64,000 nt of DNA from Brachypterus glaber (taxonomy: Eukaryota; Arthropoda; Insecta; Coleoptera; Kateretidae): the NCBI GenBank assembly GCA_958510825.1, contig OY294054.1:14583390-14647389 (forward strand). Reading direction: 5' to 3'. Shown in pieces: positions 11,842 to 23,850 of this stretch (within the stretch, counting starts at the first letter, position 1; every line of letters starts with the position of its first letter). The notes under the pieces are model-generated. The model saw nothing but the letters and a program-made list of their open reading frames with translations. It did no database searches and was not told the origin of the DNA. Position numbers and translations under genes: made by a program.

Positions 11842-12268
11842 TACTGTAAAAACTAAACTGAATATTCAGTTACAAATGGATAGGAAATCAGAAGTTATTA
11901 TCCTGTACAATTGTGACCTTAATTTTTGTTAAAAACACGCAACATTTCATGTCCGTCCTTAAATATTACAGTACGTGACTTTAGAACTATAGTGTTTTTA
12001 ACAAAAATTAAAGTACACTTGTTTGGGATTATAACTTCCTATCCATTTGTAACTGAATATTTAGTTAAAAATGGATAGGAAGTTATGATCCTATACAAAT
12101 GTACTTTAATTCTTGGTAAAAACAGTATAAAGTCACGTACTTTAATATTTAAGGACGGACATTAAATGTAGCATTTTTTTAACAAAAATTAAAGTTCAGT
12201 GGTATAGGTTAATAACTTCCTATTTTCTATCCATTTGTAACTGAATATTCTGTTTACTTTTTACAGTG
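11842..12268. mobile_element. MITE with internal inverted modules (family G)
   Basis: Left TACTGTAAAAACTAAACTG and right CTGTTTACTTTTTACAGT are inverted. Inside, the module ACAAATGGATAGGAAGTTAT and the module TTAAGGACGGACAT each occur more than once and in both orientations, so the element is itself assembled from smaller inverted units. It is non-coding. Confidence 0.7.
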
Positions 12269-13675
12269 TGGTATTATACACGAAAAATGCGTGTGATTAT
12301 GAGCTTATAATCCAAAAAAGAAATATTATTTTATATTCTTTGTACGGCATGTACAAATAAACTTATTGTTATTTGTGTTAAATGGTCCAGCGGAATTCCT
12401 TTTTAACCTTACAGTGTTGTTTTACTTTTAATTGGACTTTTCTCTAATTGAATGTTATTCTACGTGAAAAAACGGCAAAACGTAACATAAACATAATTAT
12501 CTTTTATAGAGATACAGAAGTTTGATTTTAAAAATTATTTTTGTAGTGGAAGAGAGATTTGAAATTGTCAAAAAGTTTAATCTCAGAAATTGAAGAATTG
12601 CTAGTAGCCCAGTCGAGTCAATCGATAGAATCTGAGCGGATTTTGGACATTAGAGGTTTTTGAGAGCGCTTTTTGTTTAAAAATAAAACAAAGTTTGGGA
12701 CCCTCGGGAATCCTTCGACATTTTAAAAAATAGAACCAGTTCCGGAGTTTTTTTTTTCAAATAATTCCGTTAAAATTAAATTTATATGATAGTTTACAAC
12801 GTAAAATCTAAATCAAGAAAGCTTGTTAAATTACAAACAAAATGGTTTTTCGTAAATTGTTTTAGGTACTATGATTACTGAGCTACTACTATTTAAAAAA
12901 ATGTTGTTTCGTGCTAATTTGGAGGAATTACGAGGAATCGTATCTAACTTGTTTTGACATATTATTTTTGGAGATCAGGCAAACTATACCGAAGTTATTA
13001 AGGCTATTGCAAAACTGATTTTAGATTTACATTCAGCAGGTCCAAATGGGTAAAAAACGATATGCTCTAAGCACCCAAACGGCGCTACTTTTCAAGATGG
13101 CGGAAAAGTAAAAAAACATCCGCAAAAACACCTAAAACCTCAAACATTGCTTATATCGATTGCCACGACTTGATGCTTGTTGACTGGACTATAGATGTAA
13201 CACAGTGGTCTGAGAACTTCCATACTTCCATGTGAGGGTCTAAAAGTCTACTTTCCAAACTTTTAACAACTCTAGATTCCATGTTTAATACTTTTAAAGT
13301 GAAGCCAAAATAAACTTCGAAGAATTTAATAAAATTGATTAAAAATAATGTTGAAATAAAAACAAGGGAAGATCCAGATCAATAGATTATTCCGAGGATT
13401 ATTCTTAAGGTTAAAAAATAGGTTAATAAAGTGTTTACTGTTAAACGGTATTAAGTCCATGCAAAGTAAATAATAAAGAATTTTAAAACAAGGAATATAT
13501 ACCGGATGTTTTTTTTTTAACCTGAAACTTTCAAATATCTCGAATACTATGCATTTTAGAAGAAAAATATAAGACAAAAGTTGCTTATTTTAATGGAGGA
13601 AACAAAATGGCGTATTTATTTTTTACGAATATTTATGTTTTCAAGGTAATTTCAAGGTCACCTTTGTTTTTTTAA
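12269..13675. other. no gene seen
   Basis: The block ATGCGTGTGATTATGAGCTT near 12288 recurs as its complement at about 33732-33751. Around 13040-13160 there is slightly richer sequence (CAAGATGGCGGAAAAG) without splice signals. The frame at 13326-13577 is AT-driven. Confidence 0.45.
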
Positions 13676-13710
13676 ATTTTTCCCGTAGCCACAGATCCGT
13701 GCGTCAAAGT
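13676..13710. repeat. 3' end of the SINE-like repeat
   Basis: CCCGTAGCCACAGATCCGTG followed by CGTCAAA matches the last part of the copy at 5516-5665. The rest is absent. It abuts the left end of the next MITE. Confidence 0.6.
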
Positions 13711-13713
13711 ATA

Positions 13714-14313
13714 CAGTGCGGTCCAAAATTCCCCCCCCCCCTTTTTTTAACTTTTTAACCAGTTGAGATATCGACTTCAAATTTATAACTCTTAAATAAG
13801 ACAACTTAAACTTTCTTTTAGCATATATTTGATATTTTTAGCTCTTAAAATGTGGGCAGGGGGGCATGGGGGAACATTTTTTTTTTAATGGAAAGGGGGG
13901 TCGTGTGATTTTTTTTTAAAAAATGCCTAATTTCATCATAAAAAAATGTTAATTATACTTTTAAACTAATTTTAGTTGACATAAATAAAAATTTATAAAA
14001 AAAAAACTTAAAAAATCGAATGTTTTAGCACAAAAAATTGAAAAATCAGAACCTTAAAAAACATTTTTAAAAATTTTTAAAATTTTAGTTTTAATAGAGT
14101 ATTTTATAAGCTTTAAAATGATGTATTATACGACCCACCTTTCCATTTAAAAAAAAATGTGCCCCCATGCCCCCTGCCCACATTTTAAGAGATGAAACTA
14201 TTAAATTTATGCTAAAAGATAGTATAAGTTGTCTTATTTAAAAGTTCCAAATTTGAAGTGGATATCTCAACTGGTTCAAAAGTTAAGAGGGGGGTGACTT
14301 TGGGACCGCTCTG
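13714..14313. mobile_element. 600-bp Tc1/mariner-type MITE with long inverted arms
   Basis: Left CAGTGCGGTCCAAAATTC and right GGGACCGCTCTG are inverted, flanked by TA on both sides as expected for Tc1/mariner targets. The arms match for about 200 bases, including AACCAGTTGAGATATC, AAATAAGACAACTTA and TTAAAATGTGGGCAGGGGG. The spacer is AT-rich and non-coding. A related half copy lies at 35930-36125. The superfamily is inferred from the TA flanks and CAGTG-type end only. Confidence 0.75.
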
Positions 14314-14315
14314 TA

Positions 14316-15429
14316 TATGTAGTAGTATGTACTGTGTTTATTTTCGACGTTTATGGCCAATAACTGGATTTCCTCCGGACTATGATTATAATATTCAAAT
14401 TTTAAAACTTAATTTCAGGATATTACGTTTTAGTCGTAGATTTAAAGGATACATTTAAAGATTTCGTTTTTTTTTCATAAAACAGCAAAAAAATCTGTTT
14501 AAATCATATTAATTTTATAATTTAATATTAATTTTACCCTTATTTTGTACAGTGTAAGATAATTTAAAGATTTTGCTATTTTTTCTCTGGAAGACCAAAT
14601 TTTTCACTGTGCTGTGGTCTGAAAAACTAATTTAATAGGGTTGTTTGAAGGAAGGTGTATATAATCAAACTTTTGCTAATAATCTTTCGTGTAGTTAGTT
14701 CAAAAGAAAATGAAAAATATTTCCAGTATTTTTATTTATTGGTGAGAGCTAGGTGAAGACTGGCAATAAAAATTGAAGTTGATTTAATGAGATAAAGTTA
14801 GACTAAATGAAAAAAGTTATATGCCAAAAATAAATCACTTTAAAATTAGTTTCGAATAAATACAAGAAATTTTTATTTTAAAACTTGTGGCTGGTTTCAC
14901 ATGATGTCAAATAAAAAATTTTAATCTAAAAACTCGGCAGACCATTTTTTTGTATTTTTTAATTTTTCGTAAAAAGTATTTTGATCGACCTTACACTAAA
15001 AAAAATGCGTAATAACTCTTTCATGATTCTCGAAGAAATGTAAAATAAGGTTTTCCAGTCTGTCGGTCTGTGGACTCTAATTTTCGACCCTTTTAACCTA
15101 AATGTATATATAATTTAGAGCTTGTTTATATCAATATCTCGGTGGGGATTTTAATGGATATTATAGGGGCAAGTAAGAGGGGTTTTGGAGGTTAGTGTTT
15201 AAATAGCGTTAATTCCGGGTATTTTTGTTTATAAAAATGGTATCTAAGGATTTTATAGATTGCTTTTTTATTTTACTTTCTTAAATTGGATACTTATTCT
15301 AAAAATAAAATAAAAAAATGTTCCAAAACAATTTTTCAAAAAAACTAAAATGTTAAAAAATAATATTCAACAATTTGTTTACATTATTTTTGTAAAAAAG
15401 TTCACTTGCTCATTCGAGACAGGTATTTT
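14316..15429. other. no gene seen
   Basis: The first part (about 14395-14480) carries a decayed block shared with 11395-11470 and 52790-52860. The rest is unrecognised, with no exon-like stretch. Confidence 0.45.
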
Positions 15430-15437
15430 ATCTACCT

Positions 15438-16168
15438 TAGGGTGTCTAGAGTTTTGACTTTTTTTTTTAATTTTAAAGGTCTTACCCCCCAAAGTTGTTC
15501 ATTGGGGTGAGTAGATTACCACGCTATTTTTTCAGAATTTTAAAAAAATATTTAATTCAAAAAAATCTACTTTATTACTGGGGCATTCAAAGTAGATTTA
15601 AAATATTTGAAAAATGTATACTTTGTTGTACTATACTTTGTTGTTCGATGTGGGCCCTAAAAGAATGAAAAGTGTAAAAATCTAGAAAAGTTGTGTAATT
15701 TTGTTAAAAAACATTTTTTTTTCGTGCACCCTGTATATAGGATCAAATATTTATATATGGCTTTTAAGTCAGGAAACATTTAGGTATTACCAAAAAAAAT
15801 TGACCGGGGTGAAAAAATTGATTGTGCTATTCCTAGCACCCTAAATTAGGGATAACATCAAAATTTTGACTTTTCTAGGTCACAACAAGGCCGTTTGTTG
15901 ATGAAAAAATTTGAAAAAAATCAGGGTTCTTCCTTATTTATCCTAGATCTCTGTACTGTGCAAAAAGCATTTTTATTTATCTTTAATAGGCGCTAAAAAA
16001 AATTAATCTGGAGAAACGATTATTTTTGCAAAAAACGGCTGTGCGCCACCTCTAAATATTTTTTTAAAATTCTGAAAAAATAGCAAGGTAATCTACTCAC
16101 CCCAATGAACAACTTTGGGGGGTAAGACCTTTAAATTTCAAAAAAAAGTCAAAACTCTGGGCACCCTA
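15438..16168. mobile_element. 731-bp hAT-like MITE with perfect 8-bp target duplication
   Basis: The ends are TAGGGTG and CACCCTA. The inverted match runs about 120 bases inward through GGTCTTACCCCCCAAAGTTG and AATGAACAACTTTGGGGGG. The flanks are identical 8-base copies, ATCTACCT, at 15430-15437 and 16169-16176. Eight-base duplications are characteristic of the hAT superfamily. The interior has no transposase frame. Confidence 0.85.
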
Positions 16169-16176
16169 ATCTACCT

Positions 16177-16808
16177 ACTAGAAGCACGTGTAAAGTATGT
16201 TTCAGTGTTCGTTGCTAGGTATTGGACCACCCCTATGTTTAATATGTACAACACTGGATTTTACTTCTCGTCAACAGTGTAATGCAATGCACTTGAGACC
16301 CCCCATAGAACTTCTTTATATTATACAATGTCTCTTTCTATAGAGGTTCTGAAAAAGGAACATAAAGGAAAAAACATAGTCTCACTTTGCGTAAAAAAAA
16401 AACTTTTTCAAAGCTTTTACAAACGTTCTGAATACTATACACCTTTCAAATAGACAAAATGATCTTTTTTGATTATGTAAATAACACGGTTTTTAATCTA
16501 TATATACGACTTAAGGCTGTTTTTAGATTTTTTTTATGTACACTATGGCTTTTTGATATGCTCTGGTTATTCTTTGGTTATACGGTTAATCACTTATAAC
16601 CAAAGGACATAAAAAAAGGTAGGTTTAAAGCTTTACAGGTATAAAGACCTTTTTAAAGTATAAATATAAGTTTATTGAAATTTAAATCAAATAAAAACAA
16701 AATAATTACAATAAGTCGCCTAAGCCTACGGCTTGATATTAAATAGAAGTGTAATAGTTTATATTAGATGTTATAATAGAATTTCACTTAGTATATATAA
16801 ATATTAAA
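16177..16808. other. no gene seen
   Basis: Unrecognised sequence. A GAACTTCTTTATATTATACA stretch and a run of TATAACC motifs near 16560-16600 are the only noticeable patterns. Confidence 0.45.
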
Positions 16809-17130
16809 TAAGCCGTGAAGATATGTAATGCTACGCATTCCATTATATATTATTAACAGTAAATGGTATATTGTATTTTCCCAAATACTTTAAAAAAATA
16901 AGTTAAAAAAAAATATTACATTTTTTTTTAAAAGATCTTTTCTTGAAAAAAAAATTGAAAAACGGATGGACGGACGGACGGACGGACAGACGGACTGTTA
17001 AAAAAAAAGTTGCCTATTTTTTCCAGAATCAAATTTATATCCAAGAATTTTTTGTCTAGGACGATTTTTGAATTTTTTTGAAAACTACCGAATATTATTA
17101 TTCTAGCGCAGGCGCTGTAAATAATATGAT
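16809..17130. mobile_element. family K element, copy 1 (internally shortened)
   Basis: It starts AAGCCGTGAAGATATGTAAT and ends near TCTAGCGCAGGCGCTGTAAA. The outer parts ATTATATATTATTAACAG and CTGTAAATAATATGAT are inverted copies. A GGAC tandem run lies at about 16973-16992. The final GC-rich block can fold as AGCGC-AG-GCGCT. Longer copies lie at 25437-26166 and 47062-47815. Confidence 0.7.
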
Positions 17131-17919
17131 AATGTTACAAGGTATAAAACAAATGTCCTCTATTCTATGTTATTCTAGCTTAATTGGAATGTAATGTTCG
17201 ACCGGGATAAAATAACTTGTTAAAAGAATAAATTCAAAATCTTTACTTCTTTCAAAGTAACGTTGCAATGATAATTCTCTAATTTGAAGGCAGACAGGCA
17301 TACCAACCTAAATATAAAACTATAATAAAATAGTTCTTTAGTCTTTAAACAAGATTTTAACCGACAGCTAAAAAGTTTTGTAAGGACATAGGGGTATTGC
17401 AAAAAACACGAATTTTTGAAAATTTTAAGTCCTCCCTCATGTCGTGAAAAATACCATAATAAAATCCTATGCCAAATTTGAGCTTAAAAAAATAAATAAG
17501 GATCTTAAATTTGAAAAATAAATTATAAGGCAAGCTTTTGTTAATTAAATGTATGTTAAGCCATATTGTACATAACACAATCATTGAAATATGTGTAAAA
17601 TGTCAGCTGAAACAAACGAAATTTGACATACCATGTCAATTAAAAATTTAAAAAATTAAAATTATACTGTTATAATTTTTTTAATCGAAAACACTGTTAT
17701 TATTTTTTTTATTCGAAAGCAAAAATTATTAATTTTTAAATGGATGCCAAATTTCATTTTTTTAACCTTAAATTCGGCACAGATTTATATTTATATATTT
17801 TGAATGACACCGTATAGGATATTTGATTAAAAAAGATTAAAATGGGATATTTATTTTCAAATTTAATTTTATTGAGCTGAAAGGCGTAGAATTAAATTTT
17901 TGTATTTTTTACAATATGA
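17131..17919. other. no gene seen
   Basis: AT-rich. The two antisense frames (17220-17402, 17357-17584) overlap in different phases and show no domain or coding bias. Confidence 0.45.
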
Positions 17920-18138
17920 GCGCCATAATTTCACACCACTATAGTCCATGTTTTAACTCCACCATCAGGGGGCGGGGGGTAATTATTTTTAAATTTTTAC
18001 AGTTTTTTATAACAGTTCGAAAGAGTGTATACGGCAATACGTTTAACATATTTTTAAATACGCTGCTCATGGACTTTAGGTGTGTGGATGGACTATAGTT
18101 GTGTGGTTCTGGACTATCGTTGTGTGAAATTACGGCAC
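17920..18138. mobile_element. 219-bp MITE with ends GYGCCRTAATTTCACAC
   Basis: Left GCGCCATAATTTCACACCAC continues into TATAGTCC. The right end is the inverted, slightly diverged equivalent (GGACTATCGTTGTGTGAAAT, then TACGGCAC). A second GGACTATAGTTGTGTGG just inside the right end shows a local duplication of the end. Two opposite short frames across it are shadows. Confidence 0.7.
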
Positions 18139-18346
18139 TTAAAATTTTCAAAAATTCTTGTTATTTAAAATACCCTAAGGGGCACTGGTCATTTTAGAAG
18201 CAAGTTAAAGTCGCGTAATTAAAGTACTTACTGGCTAAATAAATAAGTATTATCTGAGATACGTGTATGTGTCGTGTTCGAGAAACTCTGTGAAGTATAA
18301 TTCAGTAACTTAGCAAAGCCAATTTGTAAGACTTACAGGGTTTAAC

Positions 18347-19046
18347 AGAATAGTATATTCCATAACTAGTACCGAAATAGACAATATTCTGCGCGAGCGG
18401 AAAGTTTGTCATACGAGCCGGCAGGCGAGTATGATGGTCATGCGAGCGCGGAATGACTATTCCATGCGTGTTGTAGACTATACTTTTTCTTCGACTGCAA
18501 ATATGAAACACTGTATGGCTTTAAACTGCGGACAAGGTTAAAAACAATGTTTTTTGTGACTCGACATTGTAAATGCAACAAAACACATATTTTTAAATAA
18601 AGCAATTAATGTTATTTAATAATTTTATCAAATCAGTACTTATTTAATTTTAGCACACATTTACAAATTATAATGCAAAAATTGAAGGTTATGTCAGATT
18701 GTTGTGACAGATATCAGGTTTAAATATTTAATAATAGATGGAGCAGTTTTAATTTTTTGAACTAAATTGATAAAAAACTGATCAAATATTAAGAAAAACT
18801 AATAAAATTTATGTAATTTTAACGCAAAACTTTAAATTGCATTAAATTATTCAATATTTCATGGTAAAATATATATTTTTTTCTAATTTTGCTACAGTTT
18901 TATTTACTTTTATTAGTAAGAGATGGCACTACATGTGCTCATTCTAACACTTGATACGGAATATTCATACCTTATCTAGAGCTAAAATGGATTCATTCTG
19001 TGTTTGAAAAGTGTGTGTATTTGCTTACATTCTAAAGCAGTCGTAG
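18347..19046. repeat. hairpin-headed tandem repeat family A, unit 3
   Basis: A copy of the units at the start of the window, in the same orientation. The hairpin head is at about 18345-18500, with a tip holding GAGCCGGCAGGCGAG. It is closer to unit 1 than unit 2 is (for example the shared GGCTTTAAACTGCGGACAAG). The next unit starts 700 bases on. Confidence 0.75.
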
Positions 19047-19120
19047 AAAATAGTATATTCCATAACTAGTATCGAAATAGACAATATTCTGCGTTTGAGT
19101 TTGACAAACGAGCCGTAGGC
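19047..19120. repeat. family A, start of unit 4 (truncated in the hairpin)
   Basis: The left arm AGTATATTCCATAACTAGTA is present, then the head breaks off and a different small inverted repeat begins. Confidence 0.65.
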
Positions 19121-19222
19121 AGGGACGATCCGAGGTTTTTGTCATGGGGGGAATAACCTACGATTTTGACTCGGTCGTTTCGTGGGGGGTGAAAACCCCC
19201 CACACCCCCCTCGAATCGTCCC
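19121..19222. repeat. short inverted repeat with G/C runs
   Basis: GGGACGATCCGAGG and the inverted CCTCGAATCGTCCC bracket about 100 bases holding CATGGGGGG and CCCCCCACACCCCCC. It directly interrupts the family A hairpin, so it probably inserted there. Confidence 0.6.
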
Positions 19223-19382
19223 GGGCCATAGGAATTTGATGTTTACTGTGTCATATAGGTGTGACATGGTTTGATTTGGTTTGGTTTGCCTATATTCTTC
19301 ATTAATCGTGAAAAAAATAAATTTAAAGTTTCAACGTATGATGCATTTTGTTTGGAATGAATAAAATACTGCTGTTAAAACA

Positions 19383-19560
19383 ACCATTTTTTTGTTGTTT
19401 TTTTTTTAATTTTTTTTTAGTTTTTTTTTTAATTTTTTTTTTTTAACGAATTCTTATTTTTTTTTAATTTTTTTTTTGATTGTCGCAAAAATAAATAAAA
19501 AAAAAACAATTGTTGAAATTTTTTTTTTATTTTTTTTTATTTTTTTTTTAAATTATTTGG
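19383..19560. repeat. T-rich low-complexity tract
   Basis: Successive runs of 8-11 T broken by single A or AA. No unit structure and no coding potential. Confidence 0.85.
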
Positions 19561-20600
19561 GAAATGCAACATACAATTTACTGTGAGTAGTATATAATAG
19601 AATGCGCAAAATTACATATCTTTACCGCTTGTTAAAAAATATATTAATATTTTGTAAAATATAACTTTGAAGTCAGTTATGCACAACCCAAATTAGTCTC
19701 ATTTGGTAAATCTAATCTCACTTTGATAAATCCGCCTCACTAAGTCTATTCCGTACTTCAGAACATGTTATAGTTTAAATATCACATGGCGTTTAAAATT
19801 AGATTTCACCTACTTAGCACTTTATTCCAATTTTACGCTAGTCGCTCCGAAATGACGGCATCCACCTCAAATCGGACAATTTTCGATATTTACTTTTTAT
19901 ACCAAATTTTTTGTCGTACGACAAACATTAGGCGAGCTATAGCAAAAGTTTTACTTTTTACCTGCTTTTTAACCACTTAACCAACTTCCATTTTACCAGA
20001 AGTGATCCTATCCAAGAACGTTACGTAAGAAACCTATGGTTTAAATCTAAAGTTTTCAGATGAAAAAAAGGTGGTAGAAGAATTTTGAATTCCAAATAAT
20101 ACAACAAATTTTAAAATTATAAAACTTCTATAATTACCTATAATTACTCTAAAATTTCAGATATCTCGAAGTTTTTAAACTTAAACGAAACTTTGCCCAT
20201 ATACGAAATCTTGTACTTATACGAAATTTTGCACTAAAATTTGAGTTAAAATTTTAAATTTCCGACTTACATCTCGAAATACACAAATATTTTGCGTTAT
20301 AATGCGATATTTTAAAATTTCTAGATATAAGCCGAAATTTGTAACTTTTAAAAGTTTTTTTGCGTCCCTTCCACACTTTTGACTCAAAGTATGTGATTTG
20401 ACATGGACGCATTATTTTACGCCAGTCGCTCCAAATGGAAACTGAAGTTATTTCTTTCTTTATCTCACACTACAACAAATTTTAACAAAACGTACACGTT
20501 TAATTATAATACAATCAACATCATTTTAGACAATATATTTAACTGTATATATTGTTCCACGATTTAACTCATTTTAAAATGAAAATAGCAAAACAAATAC
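19561..20600. other. no gene seen
   Basis: Unique-looking AT-rich sequence. Near 20190-20350 the phrase ACGAAATTTTGCAC and close variants recur locally, suggesting an old degenerate tandem. No splice-flanked frame was found. Confidence 0.45.
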
Positions 20601-20610
20601 TACTGCTAAC

Positions 20611-21612
20611 AATAGTATATAACGCACCGAGTATGCGAACCTAGTTTTTAGTGCACGATAGTGCACTGAAAATGGTTTGCGTCGCGGTGCGTATACTATT
20701 TTTCACACGACCTAAAACTTAAACATCCAAAAAATGCAAAAACTGTCTAAAAACTAATTTGTCAATTTGAAGTTGTGTTTGACGTTTACTCATTCTGTCA
20801 TGGCAATGGGTGGAAAATGAGCACTATCCACTAACTAGGTCGTAGGAAATTTTATATTACGCACCGGGTATGCGAACCTAGTTTTCAGTGCACGAGTGTG
20901 CTTATTTTTTTACAAGGCGTTGCCGAATAAAAAAAGCACTAGGAAAACAAATACTACTACTAACAATAGTATATAACGCACCGAGTATGCGAACCTAGTT
21001 TTTAGTGCACGATAGTGCACTGAAAATGGTTTGCGTCGCGGTGCGTATACTATTTTTCACACGACCTAAAACTTAAACATCCAAAAAATGCAAAAACTGT
21101 CTAAAAACTAATTTGTCAATTTGAAGTTGTGTTTGACGTTTACTCATTCTGTCATGGCAATGGGTGGAAAATGAGCACTATCCACTAACTAGGTCGTAGG
21201 AAATTTTATATTACGCACCGGGTATGCGAACCTAGTTTTCAGTGCACGAGTGTGCTTATTTTTTTACAAGGCGGAGCCGAATAAAAAAAGCACTAGGAAA
21301 ACAAATACTACTACTAACAATAGTATATTACGCACCGAGTACGCGAACCTAGTTTTTAGTGCACGAGAGTGCACTGAAAATGGTTTGCGTCGAGGTGCGT
21401 ATACTATTTTTCCTACGACCTAACACTTAAACATCCAAAAAACGAAAAATTGTCTTAAAATTAACTTTATTAATTTGACGTTTTGTGTTTGACGTTCACT
21501 TGTTTTCTGACAGCAGATATGTAAAATCAGCTGATTTTCACTTTCCGACCGCTGTCATGGCAACGGGTGGAAAATGAACTATACATATATTAACTAGGTC
21601 GTAGGAAAAAGA
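20611..21612. repeat. 354-bp tandem array with hairpins (2.8 units, family B)
   Basis: Units start at 20611, 20965 and 21319, exactly 354 bases apart. Units 1 and 2 differ at very few bases (for example GCGTTGCCG against GCGGAGCCG near the unit end), so they were copied recently. Unit 3 is diverged and ends near 21612. Each unit has a hairpin head (AGTATATAACGCACCGAG against CGCGGTGCGTATACTATT, with the inner pair GTGCACGATAGTGCAC) and a second half-hairpin preceded by TAGGTCGTAGGAAA. Confidence 0.9.
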
Positions 21613-21719
21613 ATATTTTCCCCAACAGTTCATAAAATTAATATTTGCCAAAATTATTTTTTATCTAAATTATGGTTTGGACTTTTTTATTGTATTATTA
21701 TTAATAATTTATTGCGAAT

Positions 21720-21906
21720 ACTTTTATGGATTTAATGAAGAATGTGCAAGAATGAGGTATAAAACATTGAACACTGGATGAAATATGGAATGGCTAAAGG
21801 ATGTAAAGCACTGAAATTTATTGTAAATGATAACACTCTGTGGTATAAAACACCTAATTAATAAGGCCCCTAAGGAGTTTAAACAAACAAATAAATAAAT
21901 AAATAC
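21720..21906 (+). mobile_element. possible LINE 3' end with (AAAT)n tail
   Basis: Mixed-composition sequence containing GGTATAAAACACCTAATTAA and GGCCCCTAAGGAGTTTAAAC ends in AAATAAATAAATAAATA. This resembles the 3' UTR and simple-repeat tail of a 5'-truncated LINE. No reverse-transcriptase codons are included, so the call rests on the tail alone. Confidence 0.35.
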
Positions 21907-22163
21907 ATTTTTTTAACGACGCGTGTTGAGTGATTCGTTGTTGCCAAACTTGCGATAATATAATCAGTTTTGATGAATTTTCATTTATTTATTCGTTCAG
22001 TAATAATAAATAAAACCCATAACCGAATTTTCATTATTTCTTTTATTAAATTTTCACTTTTTCAAAAAAAATATATTTTCGTTATTTAGCTCAAAATTTT
22101 CTATTAAAACGATAATCTTCTGTTACCTATATCCACGCTAAAATATCATCTAGTTATTTACTA

Positions 22164-22701
22164 CACTGTTAGAAAAATCTAAAAATACTAATACAAAACG
22201 TTGTTGTGTCAATTTTTACGATTATTCTAAAATATTATAAAGTTATAATAAATACAATCAAGCCATATGTATATAGTAAACAACTTCATAGTATTCAATT
22301 TTACAACAACATTGTTGTACTATAGTGCCAGTATTCTATGAAGAATAATTAATAAAGATGGCGGAAATCAGCTGATTTTACCAAAATTTTAAAAGTAGGC
22401 ATTTTGGGCTGAAATTTCCATGTGCATAAGTATACCTAACGATAAGCATATACATGTTCTTGTAATTACATGTGATATGTAGTTTTTGTGTGCACATACA
22501 TGTAATATGTGAATTTAAAATAAAATGCGTACAATTTGTTGTTGTAAATCGAACAACTGCACTGTTTTGTAAATACCGAACGCTTTTACTTGTTTGTTGT
22601 TGTATTCCATGCAATATATAGTGGTTGGCGCATATACAACTATTTATTGTTGTATTCTATAACCTAATTAAGCTATTAATTACGATAGTGTTCTTTCAGT
22701 G
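22164..22701. mobile_element. TIR element of family Q, copy 1
   Basis: It starts CACTGTTAGAAAAATCTAAA and ends TTCTTTCAGTG. Internal blocks GTTGTTGTAAATCGAACAAC, AGTGGTTGGCGCATATACAA and CAGCTGATTTTACCAAAAT are found inverted in the larger copy at 55185-56113, fixing the family. The frame at 22378-22614 lies within it and is not a gene. Confidence 0.7.
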
Positions 22702-23212
22702 TGTCAATAAATCCCTTATTTACTAGATTTTAATTGTACTAAAAAATCTCTGACTGCTGTTAAACTTATTTAATTAATAACTTTAAATGTTATTCTCGAA
22801 AATTACGTTCTTCTATGAAATAGTCTAATAAAAGGATATTAAAATTCCTCATTAATTGAAATCAGGACTTTTTTTAAATAAAACGCACAAGTTTAATTAT
22901 ATCATTAAATAAGAAGAAATAGAAAAAGTAATATTAAATTCTAAATACCTAATTCCGAATTAATTAAGACTTTTTTTTAAATAAAACGTATGCGTTTGAC
23001 AATATAGGTAATGAACAAAATTCTCGACAAATAACACACAGGCCCACAAAAAATATATAAATATTAACTACTCTAACCCAGTTTTCCAAGTATTTTTGTG
23101 CGCTAAAAACAAATTTGACATTAAAAAAGTTCGCTGGCCCCCCAATTTACAAAAAAAAAAGGATATTGAACAAACTAGCTCAAGATCTTTAACGATCCCT
23201 ATTATCCGTATC
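22702..23212. other. no gene seen
   Basis: AT-rich. AGGACTTTTTTTAAATAAAACGCACAAG near 22864 is partly repeated near 22970 (AAGACTTTTTTTTAAATAAA), a weak local duplication. Confidence 0.45.
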
Positions 23213-23365
23213 TGAATTAGACTGCAGTGACTCATTTGCGAAAGTGTGCTAAAATGCGAGGATCATACCAATTCGGGTGCGGTTCGCGTAACTCCGTCTT
23301 AGGGGAATCCCTTATACGAGAGCAGCATAATACGTTTTAGGTATGAGTCACTGCAGTCTAATTCA
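23213..23365. mobile_element. 153-bp hairpin MITE with perfect 23-bp ends
   Basis: The 23-base ends are perfect inverted copies; the left starts TGAATTAGACTGCAGTGACT. Outside, TTATCC on the left and GGATAA on the right extend the symmetry with a 5-base gap. The 107-base interior is relatively GC-rich (TCGGGTGCGGTTCGCGTAAC) and of unknown origin. Confidence 0.75.
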
Positions 23366-23371
23366 GGATAA

Positions 23372-23850
23372 TAAACAGTGCCTTGTGAGCTATCAACAAA
23401 TGTTTTTTGTGGTTGTTTATTTGGGTTACGCGTATGTGGAACTTCAGTTTTATATGATTGTACTTTTCTTGTGAAATGCAGGAAAAAATATTTGTGGTAA
23501 ATATGAAAAGAACTAAAAAACTAAGTATTATAGTGTAGTTCTCGGCATGTAATAAAGTCTCCGACGATAGGGGGAGGAATCATTCGCGCTCTCTTCTTTA
23601 CGTCAAGAGCGTTATAATAAGCGTGCCTACAACGGGCCACTTGCCACACATTCCAAACATATTTCCCGTAGCCACTGGTCCGTGAGTCAAACTATATTAT
23701 TTTCTTCATTTGAATTCATGAAGGTTTCAAAAAAAGTTGGACTTTATTTTTAAATAAAAACAATTGCGAATAAAATAGTATACAGGTCTCCCGGAAAACG
23801 GACCGAGTCGACCTGTAATCTACATCTATTACAGTGCAGTATTTTTTTCA
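23372..23850. repeat. dispersed repeat family R, copy 1
   Basis: From AGTGCCTTGTGAGCTATCAA to about GTCGACCTGTAATCTAC this matches 60570-61755. Between the copies, two positions differ by insertions: a SINE-like block here (23545-23697) and a LINE tail in the other copy. The right end is a shortened hairpin starting AATAGTATACAGGTCTCCCG. Confidence 0.75.
23545..23697. repeat. GC-rich SINE-like repeat, copy 2
   Basis: It begins near TAGTTCTCGGCATG and ends near GTGAGTCAAACTATA. It shares GGGGGAGGAATCATTCGCGC and CATTCCAAACATATTTCCCG with copy 1 at 5516. The related repeat at 60.7 kb lacks it, so its boundaries can be read as an insertion between AGTATTATA and TTATTTTCTTCATTTG. Confidence 0.7.

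Noticed and set aside
714..21612. Hammerhead ribozymes in the hairpin-headed tandem repeats
   Set aside because: The CTGATGA...GAAA core could not be found on either strand of these units.
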